The notes: a model not told the origin generated them from the sequence alone. Positions 12,822 through 25,950 are shown, counted from the first letter of the stretch. The stretch is 64,000 nucleotides of DNA from Lepidurus packardi (GCA_023053545.1 JAKZAN010000007.1:1364001-1428000); one strand, 5' to 3'. Numbers and translations: made by a program.

Positions 12822-15507
12822 TTACTTGTCTTTCTCGGCGGGAGTAGGAGCCCGTTCGTCCTCGTCGCTAAAATACTCGGCAGACGAGTCGTCCAACGGA
12901 AGCTGATTCATGGTCTGGTCCAAGGTAGTAGAAGTAGTGCTCGACGGGAGCGTATGACTCGAGTTCGGGCTGCTGGTCGTCTTCGATAGCGTTTGATACA
13001 TAGTCATCGCCTGTGACAAGATATACACACTTGAACCAATCCACTTTCTGAGACAATTCATGTTTTACGCTGAATCAGTCAATACTTTTCCCTCAACTTT
13101 TTCCTCTGTGGGCACAAGAATAAAGCTGTCAAGGGAAGCTGGTACCGAAATGAGAAAGCTAACTTCCCAGCTTGCCTCGTTGCAATGAACAAGTAGTTTG
13201 GTTCGGTCCCCCCGATAATGAACTTTCTAACTTTTTTTGGGTTAAAATTTACTATAGAGAAAATTCATCTTTATTAGTTCTGCCTGCGCTTTTGATCTAA
13301 AATTTTCTTAAGTGTAGTTTGCTTCTGAAATATGGCTCCGGTGTAGGTAAGACATTTTCCTGTGGACAGTAAATTCAAATACCTTGCGCTGGGTAAACAC
13401 TTAAACAGCCAACGAGCCATTTCCCCTCTCACTATGGGCAACGCAAACTAGATTACCCAGGCAGATCCAGAAAGACGGAGGAGAGAAATTTACAGTAGTT
13501 GCGAGGTTTTCCAAAAGGCTTTTCGTTCGAGAATACAGGAGGGAAAAAAGAATAAAGAAGGAAAGAATTTTCGAGAATAAAGAGTGAAAAAGTGCAAGAA
13601 TTAAACAAAAAAAATTTAACCACAAAAAGTAAATCAATAGGTTGCTAGCGTTTGGTTATTTCCCACACGTCTGAAAGCAAGACCAAGGAGGACAAAAAAA
13701 TTTACAACTAACCCCTGGAGCACTGACCTGGCTACATTTCTTTTACTCGTCCCTTAACGTGCAACAAATGAAGGTAAGTTAATTATCATTAGACTTGTGT
13801 CGAAGGGCAAGGAGAAAATAAAGGAAAAAAACAAAGACAGAAACAAATTCGAATGTGGTCGGTATTCCCAATCGGAACCGCCACAACTCATCAATATTCC
13901 GAGATGGAGACACTAAAATAGGAGGCACATGCCTTACCTGGGCTACCATTGAAGAGACGTCTCCAGCGTTCGCGGGCAATATAAGCGTATTGTTAGTTTT
14001 GGCAATTTGTTGGAACGCAGTCACGTATAGCTCGGCAACGTTCAAAGAAGCGGCACTAGGACCATTCTATTACCATAGACTTGCATTAAGAATTCAAACA
14101 GTAATAAAAGAAAACAGAAGACATTCGTATTACTTCGCTAGACAAGGCTACAGACAGTAATTCCAGACTTTTCGCCCGAGCTTCTGCACGTGCTACCAAG
14201 CCTTGCGCTTCTCCCGTGGCTTGATTAATTTTCTCTTGTTTCTCGGCCTCTGTTTTATATAAACGATGTTTAGACGAGTTTTCGTGGACGCAAAACGAAA
14301 TAACGACAGACAAAATTAAATTTCCCAGACCATAATAAAGGTGAATACGCTGTGAAAACTCACAGCTATAGAGTACCTGAAGAGAGAATCCTGGCTTTTT
14401 TCTTGCCTTCAGCTACATTAATGTCAGCTTCTCGAACTCCTTCAGACTCTAAAATTGCGGCACGTTTCCTGCGCTCGGCTGCAACTTGCATCTGCATGGC
14501 TTCTTGAACACGAGATGGTAGCTTAATATCCCCTAACAAACGGAGTAGAGACTATTCTTTGACATTCACTAGGTTATTTCAATTTACTAATTTCATAACG
14601 CAAGCAAGTTATGCCCCAGGCCTCAGAAGCCTTGTTAATCGACGCAACTATTTGGATGTTTAAGTTTTCACGTTCCTGGAACACACTGTCTAACGAAATT
14701 TTGCCCAGTTCTGACCTAACGGTAGGACGGTTTTCATTAGAGTATAATTTGTGCAACGGGATACTATGCTTACCTCATTGTTGTTTGCGCTAGCTGTGTT
14801 ATGGCAAACTCTGGGTCTTCTACTCCATAACTGGCTTTGTAAGGATCCACAATCCTTAGGTAAAGAACACCATCAATACTCAAGGTGACATTGTCTGGAT
14901 AAAAAAGCTTGCATAAGTTTTCATACAGTTCCTGTCAAGTTTAGCTTACCTTTCGTGATGGCTGATTGTTTGGGTACATCAATGGCAATTTCCTTGAGGC
15001 TTTGTACATACCGGATGGTATCAAAAAATGGGATAAGAATATTTAAACCAGGCTGCAATACTCTATGAAATTTTCCCATTCTTTCGACCACCCATGCCTA
15101 CCAACGGTATTTGAGGAATTATTTACTCTATAGGAATGCGTATTTACCTCTTGTTGTGGTACAAATAGCACGAGTGTATTGATAGGCGTGCCTGTTCTCC
15201 ATTGCTGAGCTGTCGTTGAGAATTTATGAGCTCTGTTGGCGTAATTTGTACCCAATGTGTTTTGATGCGAAAGCCTATTCAGGAGTTCCTAAACCAAGAA
15301 TGTTAGACAAATTACAATACAAAAACTTATAACTATTTGACGTTACGTATATTTTTGGTTACAGGCAAGATAAAGGATGCAAACTTCAGATAACTTTTTT
15401 TTGTTCATTGTTGTTTGCAGAGAATGATCTGTAAAAACGTTCGAAATTGCAAAACTAACCTGGCTGGTTCTGACTTTGGGAACAATTGCCCTGAGCCTGG
15501 ACCACAT
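12822..15507 (-). CDS. STOML2: Stomatin-like protein 2, mitochondrial
   Basis: Nine exons encode 391 aa: 15460-15507, 15148-15288, 14950-15097, 14774-14894, 14588-14715, 14377-14532, 14134-14249, 13938-14066 and 12822-13010 (1176 nt, in frame). STOML2 is an SPFH/prohibitin-fold protein of the mitochondrial inner membrane that binds cardiolipin and prohibitins and stabilises respiratory-chain and protease complexes. The N-terminus MWSRLRAIVPKVRTSQ is basic and lacks acids, as expected of a mitochondrial presequence. Family signatures follow in order: NTLVLFVPQQEAWVVERMGK, GLNILIPFFDTIRYVQSLKE, DGVLYLRIVDPYKASYGVED, ITQLAQTTMRSELGK, then the coiled-coil AERRKRAAILESEG and the late NTLILPANAGDVSSMVAQAM. 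The acidic tail (residues about 365-391) is longer than in human, which is 356 aa. Intron 8 (13011-13937) is the only long one. The ATG choice rests on the presequence and family length. Confidence 0.95.
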
Positions 15508-15894
15508 TTTCCTAGTATATTATAGCTCACAAGTAATATATTTCACGGATATGTGTAAGCATTTACACCAATCAAAACGTTACGGTTTGATTTTCACCAT
15601 TAATTTTGTCACGCTGGTTTTGTTATGGCAATGAACTGCGCTCTTACGCCACCTAGTGTGAAGGAAAGGCAAAATGGCGGAACTCCGCACCTGGGAGTTC
15701 GTGTTCTCTACAATACGCAAAGCACTTAAAACCAATTCCCGGGTTAAGGTTATTACGACAAGACAATTTCCTAACACGAGGGCGACTATGCAACAGTAAC
15801 CTGCTTACGTAAGGCACCCTGAATGTATTGATCGGAATTAAGGAGCCGCGACATTATAAGCTTGCGGCTATTCTTCTTTCTTTCCTTATTTTCT

Positions 15895-17991
15895 TTACTG
15901 ACGACGAACATCGATATCCTCAGTATCATTTCGGTTACCTTCTTCTCTAACAGAGCTAGGGTTACTGGCAGAAGTATAGATTGGCCACGTGCATGTGCTA
16001 ACGGGTCCAAATGATATCGATTTGTTGGATGCTGCTCCTTCGGTTTTCAGAGACGACTTCATCCGTGGAAGCGATGTCGAGGTCGTCATGCAGTACGTAT
16101 TGGAACTAGGTATCGCCGTTGAAGGGACTGACGACAAGAGGTTGGCAAAATCGAAGGTTTTAGGAGGGATTAAATTGAGGGCAGAAAGAGGTCTATCTCG
16201 ACGAGCAAAATTGGGGCTAGATGTCATAATGGTATTGAAAGTAAAGGTTGGTTTCGTTATGGAATTTATCGTTGAAGAGGATGGACTAAACGCAGTGGCA
16301 AGCGTGGCCATCGGACTCAGCGGAGTGATGACACTTGAATCCGGTTCTTGTTTGCTTGACCTGGCTTGAAGCTGAGCGGCTTTGGCTTGTCTCAAATCCC
16401 TCAACAATAGCACACACTCGTTTTGCAGAGCTCGGAAATCTTCTTTAGCCTCGGCCACCGTACTGAGAGCTTCCGCCAACTTTTCCTGTAGTACCTGCGA
16501 CTCCTACAAACCGTCAGAAAAAGCTTTTATCCAGACATTAATGGTGTTTGATGTTAGTATATATTAGTTTTCCTTTTATTATTAGACTAGTACCTCCATA
16601 TAACCGTGTAACGTTCACTAAACTGTCCTTGATATGCACCATACTCTCACATGCTATAAACTCTTTCCATTGGACCAAAATAGGTTTCACCCAAGCAGCA
16701 TAAGAAAACCTCGAATTTTTAACGTACCATAACACATTCTCATAACGGCAGACGGGAAAGTTTACGGACCCTTTCGCATTCCGTTTCCCAATAGCCATTC
16801 CTTCATTAACCTGCAACATGCTGGAACCCGATAGATTGCCCAAGACGAAGAATCCATCCGGAATGTTAATCAACAATAGACAACGGATAAAGTTATAAGA
16901 GTCGGAAACAGGGAGAGTCCATTGATGGGATTGTGCACAGAGAAGGATGGTAAGTTATTTGTACTATACGGGAAGGTAATATATGATGTGTTGGAAGTAG
17001 TAAAGAGGTCATCAAGAGGTCAGTAAGACATGCAACGTGAAATCCAGAGCGCGAAAAGCTACATGCTCCCCTTTTGCCACCCTTTCGTTGAACCGATTTG
17101 CGTTTCTGTTTTAGGTTAGTGATCTCGAAGCATCCACAATGCCAAATTCGCGAAAAGTTAGGAAACAATAGCTTGAGTTAGCAACCTCGTCCACTCGTCG
17201 AGCTCTAATCAAATCTAAGCCGCCTCTCCGCACAGTAAGAGGGGATGCATTACCTTTAAGGCAGTCATAACTTGTTTCTCCACCGAAGCTACGTGACTCT
17301 GCAATTTGGTAACTTTGTCATTGGTGGCATTCGCGGATGACTGCACCGTAATGAGATTTCCTTGTAAGCATCCCATGTCCCGCTGAGCGTTCTGTGCATC
17401 AAAATTAATGTGCGCCAAAGCCTTCTTCAGTGTTTTCGTCTCGGTTTCCAAATTTTTCCAAACGCTAGGCAAATCTGTCTGCGACGTACAGTCCTCGGTC
17501 ATGGTAATGTTGAGATTTTCATCCTTGACTCCACAAGTCATGTAAATCGAAGATAATGAGCCGGTCAAAGGCTCTTCAGCCATAACCAATTCGCTCTTCC
17601 GACCACGAATGGGTAATGAAGACGTCCATGACGCTTCCATCTCAGACAGCGTACAGTGTGGCTGGAGAGCCGCCGATGGGTAGTTACCGACCACCGAATT
17701 GCTGCTGGGTTTGGGTAACGGCCGAAAACGAACTTGACGATGTGGTTGATGGGGAGCTCTTTTGGCATATATGCGATTGTTGCTAGACGCCGAACTAGCA
17801 ATCGAAGATCGAGCCCCAGCAGCGGCAACAGCCAAGTTACGTGCCTGGCTGCCGATAGATGTGTCCAATAGTTTAGCAGAAGAAAACGACGTGTTCAAAC
17901 TTTCTTCGCTTGACGAATAAGCATACGTGAGCTGCAAAGGCTTAGAAGATCCGTTAGATGCCATTGAGTCGTCCATATCCTCCGCGTCCAT
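15895..17991 (-). CDS. Unrecognised serine-rich coiled-coil protein
   Basis: Two exons, 17254-17991 and 15895-16503, join in phase 0 to give 448 aa. The start is the ATG reading MDAEDMDDSMASNGSSKPLQ. Residues about 1-170 are serine-rich and probably disordered. Residues about 175-300 form heptad-rich coiled coil (WKNLETETKTLKKALAHINF and, after the junction, ESQVLQEKLAEALSTVAEAK). The last 140 residues are again serine/threonine/proline-rich and end at TAA. I do not recognise the family; a cytoskeletal or centrosomal adaptor would fit the architecture but nothing proves it. The 750-bp intron is longer than most here and could hide a small extra exon. The gene lies directly downstream of the PH-domain gene on the same strand; I keep them apart because an acceptor-like CTTCCAAG at 18016 could not be joined in frame to the PH gene's last exon, and because two CRE sites precede this start. 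Confidence 0.65.
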
Positions 17992-18203
17992 TGAATGATT
18001 TAAAAACGCGGGCACACTTGGAAGGAAATAAAATAAACAAGTATGTAATTAGCTCCTCATTGCAGCGTTCGTTACAGAACAATAGCCACAAAAAACTGTC
18101 TTAGAAACGAGCTTCTAGCGATCCCTTTCTTTCTATCATGCGCGTAAGTGATAACTAAGTTATTAAAAAAAGAAATATAAAAAAATAAGATCAAACGGCT
18201 TTC

Positions 18204-18329
18204 TGACGTCACAAACATTTCGATATCCATGGTACCAGACAACTTTGTTTACACGTTTTAAGCATGAAATTTAACAGTAACCATGGCAACAAGCCCGGTA
18301 AGCCAGACCCAATCATGTCTGTGACGTCA
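18204..18329. promoter_or_regulatory. Two palindromic CRE sites (TGACGTCA)
   Basis: Perfect TGACGTCA palindromes occur at 18204-18211 and 18322-18329, 118 bp apart and 210-340 bp upstream of the coiled-coil gene's ATG at 17991. The palindrome is the classic CREB/ATF site. Two perfect copies in 126 bp are unlikely by chance in AT-rich DNA, so this is the probable promoter of the coiled-coil gene. No clear TATA box was assigned. Confidence 0.55.
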
Positions 18330-18800
18330 CGGCAAAACTTTGCATGCCAATAACTCGTGAAATCAATGGCTAATCTAAAGAAATGGAAAGAAAATTCGTC
18401 GTTCTAAAAGACAATGCAGACTACAAGCATCCATTAAAATCTCTATATGTGATTTTTGGTGGCTATTGCCCCTTGAAGGACACAAATGTGCATCCTTTTA
18501 CCTTGTTCTGAAAAATGGTGCTCATGCAAGGTGCGAAATATCAAGTTCTACAACACCGATACATACTACAAGGCTTGTATATGAAATCTCGCCCCACCGG
18601 TCATCTTCTTTACCCATAGCCTTCTACATAATGCATGCACATGCTACTCACGCAACTTGAATCAATTAAAACGAGCCCAATAACAAGACATTCGAGAAAA
18701 GGATAAACGTTATCACAGGGCGAAAAATATAGAGAAAAAAAACAAGAAGGATGAAATGGAACGTGTGTCGAGACTTCTCGGCCAAGACTACTTTCAGAAT

Positions 18801-20230
18801 TTAGAGCAAGGCACAAGCCCATCGCATTCGCCATGTCAATCTGTCTTCATTTCCGCCGTCCTCCATCGAAGTCTCATCGGAGGGACCGCATTCCGCAGAC
18901 TTAAAAACCTGGGAAGCTTTACTGGTTCTTTCGTCAACATGGCTCTGACTACTAGTTCCCCTGGTATTAGGTCTAACTTCGACAGAGATTGGGGAGTTGG
19001 GGACTTGTACCTTCTCGTCTTTCCCAACTTCCTTGCTCGTGGCGGAAATGTTTGTGGCTGGCTTGCGCAAAACACAAGGTTCATTAGGGGCAATAAACAA
19101 CGCTTGATCAAACCTTTCGTAATCCTTGGGCGACACACAAACCGGGCTCAATTCGTCACTTATACCCTCGTGCTCATCTAACCTGGTTGCCAAAGTTGAA
19201 GAATTTTCCAAAGTAGTCATGGAGGCGGAAGCTTTAAGCGAATCGCTAGTCGGAGGCATCAACGTCATACGCTGACGGGGTAAGCGTCTTCCTTGTGGTC
19301 CTTTGGCTCGCTCTTTGGTAACTGACGGTAAAGGGCCAACAATCTGAGCCGTTAGTTCCTGAATAGCTTGGTCCGAGTACTACAATGAAATATAAATAAG
19401 GAAAACAAATCGTCGGGCTATTAGTTTCAACGTCCATAACATTTCTTCGTTAATACCCCGAAATCTCGGACATGTTGTATACCTTGTCATTGGCGGACTT
19501 GTGGGACTCGTTCTCCTTGACAGCTCTCTCCGATCTCCGCTTATTGGCCTCTGCGGGCTTCTTCTTCAACCCTTCCATAGCTGTGCGAACTTTGCCGACC
19601 CATTCGTTCATTTCTGTTAACGTGTCAGCCGAAAAGTAGTACCGACCCTGGGGAATATTAACTTCCGTTTATCCCGACTCTCTGAATGTTGCAGGCCGTA
19701 AAGTTTACCGTGTCAAAGAATGATTTATCGGAAGCACAAATCACAAACACGTTGGGAGTCTTTTTTATCTCCTTAGAAGACACTTCTTCGCATGTGTCTA
19801 GGTATTCCAGATTAATGTAACTAGGCACGCCTTCGCCCTATTAGAAATAAACGTTAAAAATACGTTAAAAAATACCCTTGTCAACTTGCTACCCTTAAAA
19901 AGTACGCTAACATGGTTATAAACAATTCTTGAATAGAAAACAAGTATACACGTAAAACTCGGAAAGCTTCAGGCAAGGTTTGTCGGTTTGAACAAGTCTT
20001 GGTTTCATGACAGAAAATCTGACACGATTTTCCTTAATGTTCCACCTAAAAAGAAAAAAGAAAAAGGAAATTACCTCTTTATCATAATAGAAGAGTCGCT
20101 TGCTGTCCAAAACACAGTATTTCCGCTTCCAGTATCCCGATGTAAGCAAACTTTTCCCACTTAATTTCTGCAGATATCCCGAAACGACAGGAGCATCTGG
20201 CGTCTGACTGCTGGTCGGTGATGAACCACT
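18801..20230 (-). CDS. PH-domain protein, 5' end not found
   Basis: Four exons are supported: 20075-20230, 19709-19837, 19483-19647 and 18801-19379, all phase 0 junctions, giving at least 342 aa. The PH domain covers roughly residues 15-115 of the visible part. It opens with VVSGYLQKLSGKSLLTSGYW then KRKYCVLDSKRLFYYDKE, continues with VPSYINLEYLDTCEEV and TPNVFVICASDKSFF, and closes with the invariant tryptophan helix MNEWVGKVRTAMEGLKKK. Such domains bind phosphoinositides or proteins at membranes. The remaining 230 residues are low-complexity, rich in Ser, Thr, Glu and Pro, and end at a TAA at 18801. The first listed exon has an acceptor (CATGATAG) and no ATG, so at least one upstream exon is missing from this model. 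The subfamily (PLEKHA, PLEKHO or other) is not decided. It may continue beyond the stop in other isoforms. Confidence 0.75.
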
Positions 20231-23200
20231 CTATCATGTAATAAAGAAAACGAGCTTTAGTGGAGAACCAACTTCAGGACTTGTTCCGTTTATACACCCT
20301 CCGCACCAGTTCAATTTCGATATGAACGAGAGAAAAGGTCGGGTAAATAAAAGCTAGGCTATAATGTGAAGGCAATTTCGAAGATTTGAAAAGCCACCCT
20401 ACGTGCGTCAAGACTGTCAGAGGATTTTAGGCCGTGGACTACACAAGAGCATCCAATTTATTGATCGCTTGTAAAAGTCAACATCTGTCTCCCAAGTCTA
20501 TTTTCCATTTCCCCGTTTTTTCCCCCCAAGTCTGCGCTGGACTACCCTAAACCGCACCCTCTTTTTTTTTTCGCTACTTGCTTTGCATAACAAACTAGGC
20601 ACTAAACGTTGTGGGAGTCCATTTCAGATTGGCAAATCCTCAGAGGGAATGTCGCGGAAATCCCAAGCCCAAAAAAAAAACGAAAAATGAGACAAATAAA
20701 AGAACTCTTTTCAAACTTCAAAGAATTGGCTTTTTCGAAAAGTGGCGGTAATGAGAAGCGACTGGCAGCGGTCGCGTAATGTTGGTTCACTGTACGTAAC
20801 ACGCATGTTTCACACACCGTTATCAGCAACGAGGCCGCAGCTGGCTACTTCCAAAGCCGAACTTGTAGCTCATCTACTCAGACTGAGGTGGAGCAAGAGA
20901 ACTCGTTAAGGGGGAACGACTCGCCTTTGCAAATGACTCCAAAACCCCAGCAAAACCGGAAGACATTTGGGCTGGCTTTGGTGACAGTCCGTTATTAGAG
21001 AAGCGTTGGCCCCGTCTTTCCACCCCAAGTTCACGGGAGCAAGAGACGGAACAGAGATACAACCATGCCACATGGAAAACTTGCAAGACTTTAAAAGAAA
21101 TAGTATCTCTACCCCATGTCTCATGTCGATGCTCACCCTCGTACCCTTCTAGGGTGCAAGCAGTCGTCCGTCTTGTTTCCCCCTACTCTTTTTACGGTAT
21201 CGGCGACAACGGAAAAGAAGTTGATCAAGGCATTAAGCTAACGCATGCTGTTCAAGCCTTAAACCTTTCAATACCGCCATATGTTACATATGTTTCAGTG
21301 AGTTAAGAAAAATGAAGGGGAAATCTTCGCCCGCCAAAGTTTACTTGCGGCATCAATACTAACAAGAAGCTGATCAGGAATGCTTGTTGTTAAAGAAAGT
21401 AGTTCCATTAGACGCAAAAAAAACAGGACCCATAGTTGCCTAAATTTAGCACAATTGCTCATCGGCCCAGGATAGCCGAGGCTAGCAGACACAGTAGAAA
21501 TGAATGTTGTCTGGCAACGTAAGAAGAGTTCTTCGCTCGCTGCCAGCCCAAATTCCGCGAATCGATAGTTGCTCACTGCTACCAATTTATAGGGTGTGGT
21601 GACACTGGCGTTTTTCGAACACCCTTCGAATCCTTCCCCAATAAGTGTAAATGGTGTCTGAGGGAAAGCCGAATGTTTCTTAGGGGAAAAAGGGGATCCC
21701 TGTAAACCTAGTTCCGGGGAACGAAAGCCCACTTCTCACGCTCGAACGACACGAATGGCAAGTTGCACGGAAGTGTGTGATTCATTCTAATAAATACCTG
21801 ATTGGTTTTACTTCTCGGGCGTGAACGTTTTGTCGACATGAAGTGAAACAGACGCAAAAAAATGATACAGGGCGGTGTCTCCACTTCTTCTCGCCCTCCC
21901 CAAAAAAAAGAAACTAAATTTCGCAAAGTGTGTTCGCCACCAGCGGATGTTTCGCCACGATAATACTGGAGATATAGGCGTCACTAAAAATCGGATAACG
22001 CTCGCACGGAAATCGATCAGAAATTGTCCCAAGACGGTAATACACAACAGCAATGTTTTTCGTTCGACTTGGAACAAGACGTGAATGCAGAGGACTGACG
22101 ACACTTGGACTTGGACCGTTTTGTTAGTCTGGCCTTAATTTTAGACCGGGAGCTTTGCAGTCCGCAGCCACGAGTAGCGTGCTTTTGGCTGGAGCCCCTA
22201 GTCGGGCCCTTAGGAAGCCAGGGCTGGAAATGCCAAAGTGCCAACCAAATCCCAGTACTTGGAATTCCAATTTCACGTACGCAAATAATGCTAGAAACCA
22301 ACCCTAGCCAAGCAGCGACACTAATCAGTCCACAGAGCTTTCCTAGGCCCTCCTTCCGTGGCAGCTTAACCCGGTCACAACATACGTACACCGTGATATT
22401 GGCAGATTAGTTAAGAAGGGATATGATAGCAAGTCAAGCCGCTAATCATGAAAGCAATAAAAATTTAATATCACGCAATGGAAGGACTTTTGTCCATGGA
22501 CTTGTATACATCAAAAAGCCTGGCTTTGGTACGCTCACAAGGTACCGGAAAGGTCTGTCTGGGAGAAGAAAACTAACCTACAGTCATATCCTATACACTT
22601 CCTAACATAATATAGCGTTACCATGGGTATCTACCTTTAGAATTTTTCGTTCCAATATATCAGAAAACCTTTTCCATCAACTATCCTGTTTGCTTGCTAG
22701 CTGCATCCCCAGACTCCACGGCAAGACCGGGAAAGCTAGCTCACTGAAAAATATGAAAACCAAGAGGATGCGACGTAAAAGCAATAAAAAAGGATATACA
22801 ATATAAAGAAGATTCTGTTGACGGTGCCTTTTCTGAATAGGGCTCTTCACAAGCAACGTACTGGTTCTTTGACTTCCTTGTATTGGCCCACCCCCTCTTT
22901 TTTCCGAAAAAAATACAAAATTATCTCCTTCGAAAAGAAGGATTCCCTAGCCTAAAAGACTCAATTTGCATGTTCGCTTTGTTCTCATTTGACATGCGTC
23001 AAATACTGCTGCTGAAAATACTTTCGTTCCAGTACTCAGGAGGCACACAGCATCAAAGTTACCACGATACGAGCGACACCAATATGGTATTAGACTGTAA
23101 AATAAATCTTCGAATCATGGGTTAGCGTATGAATATTGAATAGAAATTGAATTGAATGTAGAAAATACCAATAGAAATGTTGAAAGAAATGGAAGGAATT

Positions 23201-25950
23201 GAATATCCTATCTTAAATATAGCAGGTGCCTGGTTTCGCTTTTCTTGGGCGGCAAAAAAAGCGTGCATGATAAAGCGCGGGTTGTTTTACGTATCCCAAA
23301 CTCGCTCGCATGCAATCATTGACGCTAACTAACCGCTAGAGATACCGGGATCTTAATTCAGATAAAGCTAGCCCACTTACCGGATGCAAGGCTGGGCACA
23401 TTTCCTCTGGCAACGACTAAGAACCACAGAAATCTGGATCACACCGTGGCAAACGCAAGCTTCTCTTTTCGTATTGAAACCCGTCACTATAGCGGCTGAT
23501 GTATGTAAAAATGTCGTGTAATATGGGGCAAAAATGTTTCGGGTGGTTAACGTAAACTTGAGTCACGCGACTTTGTCGAGTTCATTAATGAACGAAGAAA
23601 AACTGGTAAATGATGCAGGCGACCACGGTTAGGAAGGATGTAATGAAAATAGCCACCAAAACAATCATCCACGGCTCCATTGAAGAGCACTTTGTACTGC
23701 TTTTTCGCCCCGAATTTTCGAAACCTTAAAGGTCCTGATATAGGAACAAATCGAGTCAGACTGCACTCGATTGAATCTTTACTTCTCTTGAGGCTTTTTC
23801 CCCCACTTCTATGTTTCGAGCTTTCCTAAAAAAAAATCCGCGCCTTTAACGAATTATTGATCACTTTCTTCGAGCGACCGACCTGATTGTTTTTCTTGGC
23901 TAGCACTTCAATTTAGACGATGCAAAAAAAAAAAAAAACTTTCATGGACAGTCGGCACGTGATCTTAATTGTCACACTTCACAACTTCATTTGCGCCGTC
24001 TAGACCGCAGTAATGATAATTACCAACGATCTTCAATCTTTCAGAGCCCGGCACATGTGGTTTCTTAGGCTGTAAAGGGATAGAAGGTAATTAGTGAAAA
24101 CAACTTATTTTGGGATTCATTTACTTGCAATTTTCGACTGGTGTTAGTAAACGAAGCAACCACTGGAGGTAGGGTCTCGGACGGAGGCGTTGTTGACAGC
24201 AACACCCAGTGTAGTACACTGAATGTGAAGATGCTCAACTTGGCTGGGGCGAGTCCCGCATCTCTTCTACCGGCCGATTCGCGCCGTACGCGTTGCCCCG
24301 ATTTCTTCTTCTTTTTCTTTTTTTTAATACGACCCCAACAATGGTGGCGTGAATCAAAAGGACCAGTCCCAACGCAGGGCTCTTAACCCGCCTTTGGATA
24401 TTCGCAGATTGTGACCAAGAAAAGGCGAAGGAAGAAGAAGAACACCATTTTAGTTAACATATGGGTAAGGCAAGGTGGAAAGGGAGCGGTCCGACAGGCA
24501 GTCCAGGAGTGGTTATATCAAACGCAGAGTACAATGGGCACCTCAAGTAGATGCCTGACGCTAACGACACTCAGGTACCGAAATCCCCGCAAGATTTTTT
24601 TTTTTTTTTTTTTAACGTAGAAGAAACGACTGTAGGCTATATACGGAAGACGAATCTTGTGCAAAGACAAAAATTATACTCATATTAAACATTTCCTCGT
24701 CGATCTCTCGGTTTCGCAAGGAGTTTTTTGTTGTACTAGAGGGTACAAAACGATGACGACCAGGCCATTGATTTCAGGCCCGACGATTGGAAATAAAGAG
24801 GGGTTTTACTTGTTTCAGTCGATCAGCACTGTAAGGGGGAAACGCGCGATACAAAAGCTTGTTCGGCTCCAGAAAAATCGATGTTTCCTAAATCCGAACT
24901 CCACCTACGCAAGAGCATCAGTATCGCTGACAGTAATAGGATGAGACATGATAAAATTACCTAATTTCAAGAGAAGGACATTTCTTGGCACTGTACACCA
25001 GTGCATATAGGATGCGGAGTATATCTTCATGCAAAAAATGTAGGTTGCCTTCATTTACAGCGAAAGCCGTAAGAGACGTAGACGTCATCTCATCCGGTCT
25101 TCTACAGGATACTGCTTGTTAAGGGCACCACCGAAAGCGGTAACAATGGCAATGAGTTCTTCTTATTCTACCCACATTTCCTTTTTTCGCCATTACGATA
25201 ACGTCATCCCCCTCAGTCCAATAATAAAGCCAGGACCTTGGGGAGATTCATGTTTTTTAACCTTTAACTGTAAATACTTGAACCTGTACTTTGACATTCT
25301 TGAAGTGCAAGCGAGCCGAACTGGGCTAAACGCTTAAGATTTATTATTACAGGGCATATCACAAATGACAAACAAGAAAGGATTTGAAAGGCCAAGACGC
25401 AAGTTATAGTGTTCAGCAAACAATTTCACAGCCCCTTAAGGAAAAAAAAAAAAAAAACGATGTTCTAGACAGGTTTCGTAATTTTTTATTTTTTTTTTGC
25501 ATGGTCCTTGGAAAGTTCTTAACAAATAAACTTAAGGATGTATAGATAATTTGTTAACACGTCACGCGGATATTCTACAGGGGAAAGGGAGTGAGAGACT
25601 AGGGTGTAGTAATTCGGTTTGGTTCTGAAAGATACAGACCCAAACTTTTTTTTAAATATTTTTCTACCAACTTTCCAAGGTTAATATTTTTGTCGAAGAA
25701 AAAAAGAAATGGATTGAAATTGAGAAATTGCCACTTGCCCTTAGCTTGCCATTTCGAATAAAGCTAACATAGCAGTCCCCGTATGTAAGAAAACAAGAGA
25801 AACAGGTTAGCGTAGTAAAATTTGAAGAAAACAGCACTTTGCGAAACAGCTCGTGCAATTTTTTTTCTGTACATGATTTAGAAAAGTTTTCAAACCGAAC
25901 TTCGAGCAAACAGATCAGGTAAATAGGGGCTATACATGTAATATTTTGCT
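20231..25950. other. Gap between PH-domain gene and Nedd4
   Basis: This 5.7-kb stretch should hold the missing 5' exon(s) and promoter of the PH-domain gene, and the 3' flank of Nedd4 (stop at 25951). Homopolymers occur at about 23926-23939 (A), 24595-24613 (T) and 25442-25457 (A). An E-box CACGTG lies at about 23956. One small membrane-peptide ORF (23585-23680) is listed separately. Other open frames (up to 145 codons at 21295-21732, minus) lack any recognisable domain. Confidence 0.5.
23585..23680 (-). CDS. Putative 31-aa single-span membrane micropeptide
   Basis: An ATG at 23680 opens a 31-codon frame beginning MEPWMIVLVAIFITSFLTVV, with one predicted membrane helix (residues about 4-28) and a short aromatic end (YQFFFVH) before TAA. 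Size and topology resemble single-span SERCA-regulating micropeptides (sarcolamban in insects, sarcolipin in vertebrates), but I see no diagnostic residue match, so this is only an architectural resemblance. The base after ATG is G, favourable, but position -3 is T, unfavourable. The surrounding 5.7 kb has no larger gene. Short hydrophobic frames also arise by chance in AT-rich DNA. Confidence 0.3.
   Translation of the reverse strand: MEPWMIVLVAIFITSFLTVVACIIYQFFFVH

Noticed and set aside
16538..16876. Minus-strand 112-codon frame inside the coiled-coil gene's intron, with an acceptor-like GCAG and donor-like GAG|GTACT
   Set aside because: Including it breaks the phase-0 join between the two flanking exons, and its sequence has no heptad pattern or known domain.
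19916..20070. Candidate extra PH-gene exon (IKENRVRFSVMKPRLVQTD)
   Set aside because: After the acceptor the required frame reads VEH then a stop, and the PH domain is already continuous without it.
20885..21304. Plus-strand stretch open for about 140 codons
   Set aside because: No ATG at its start and no recognisable protein; it lies where the PH-domain gene's promoter should be on the opposite strand.
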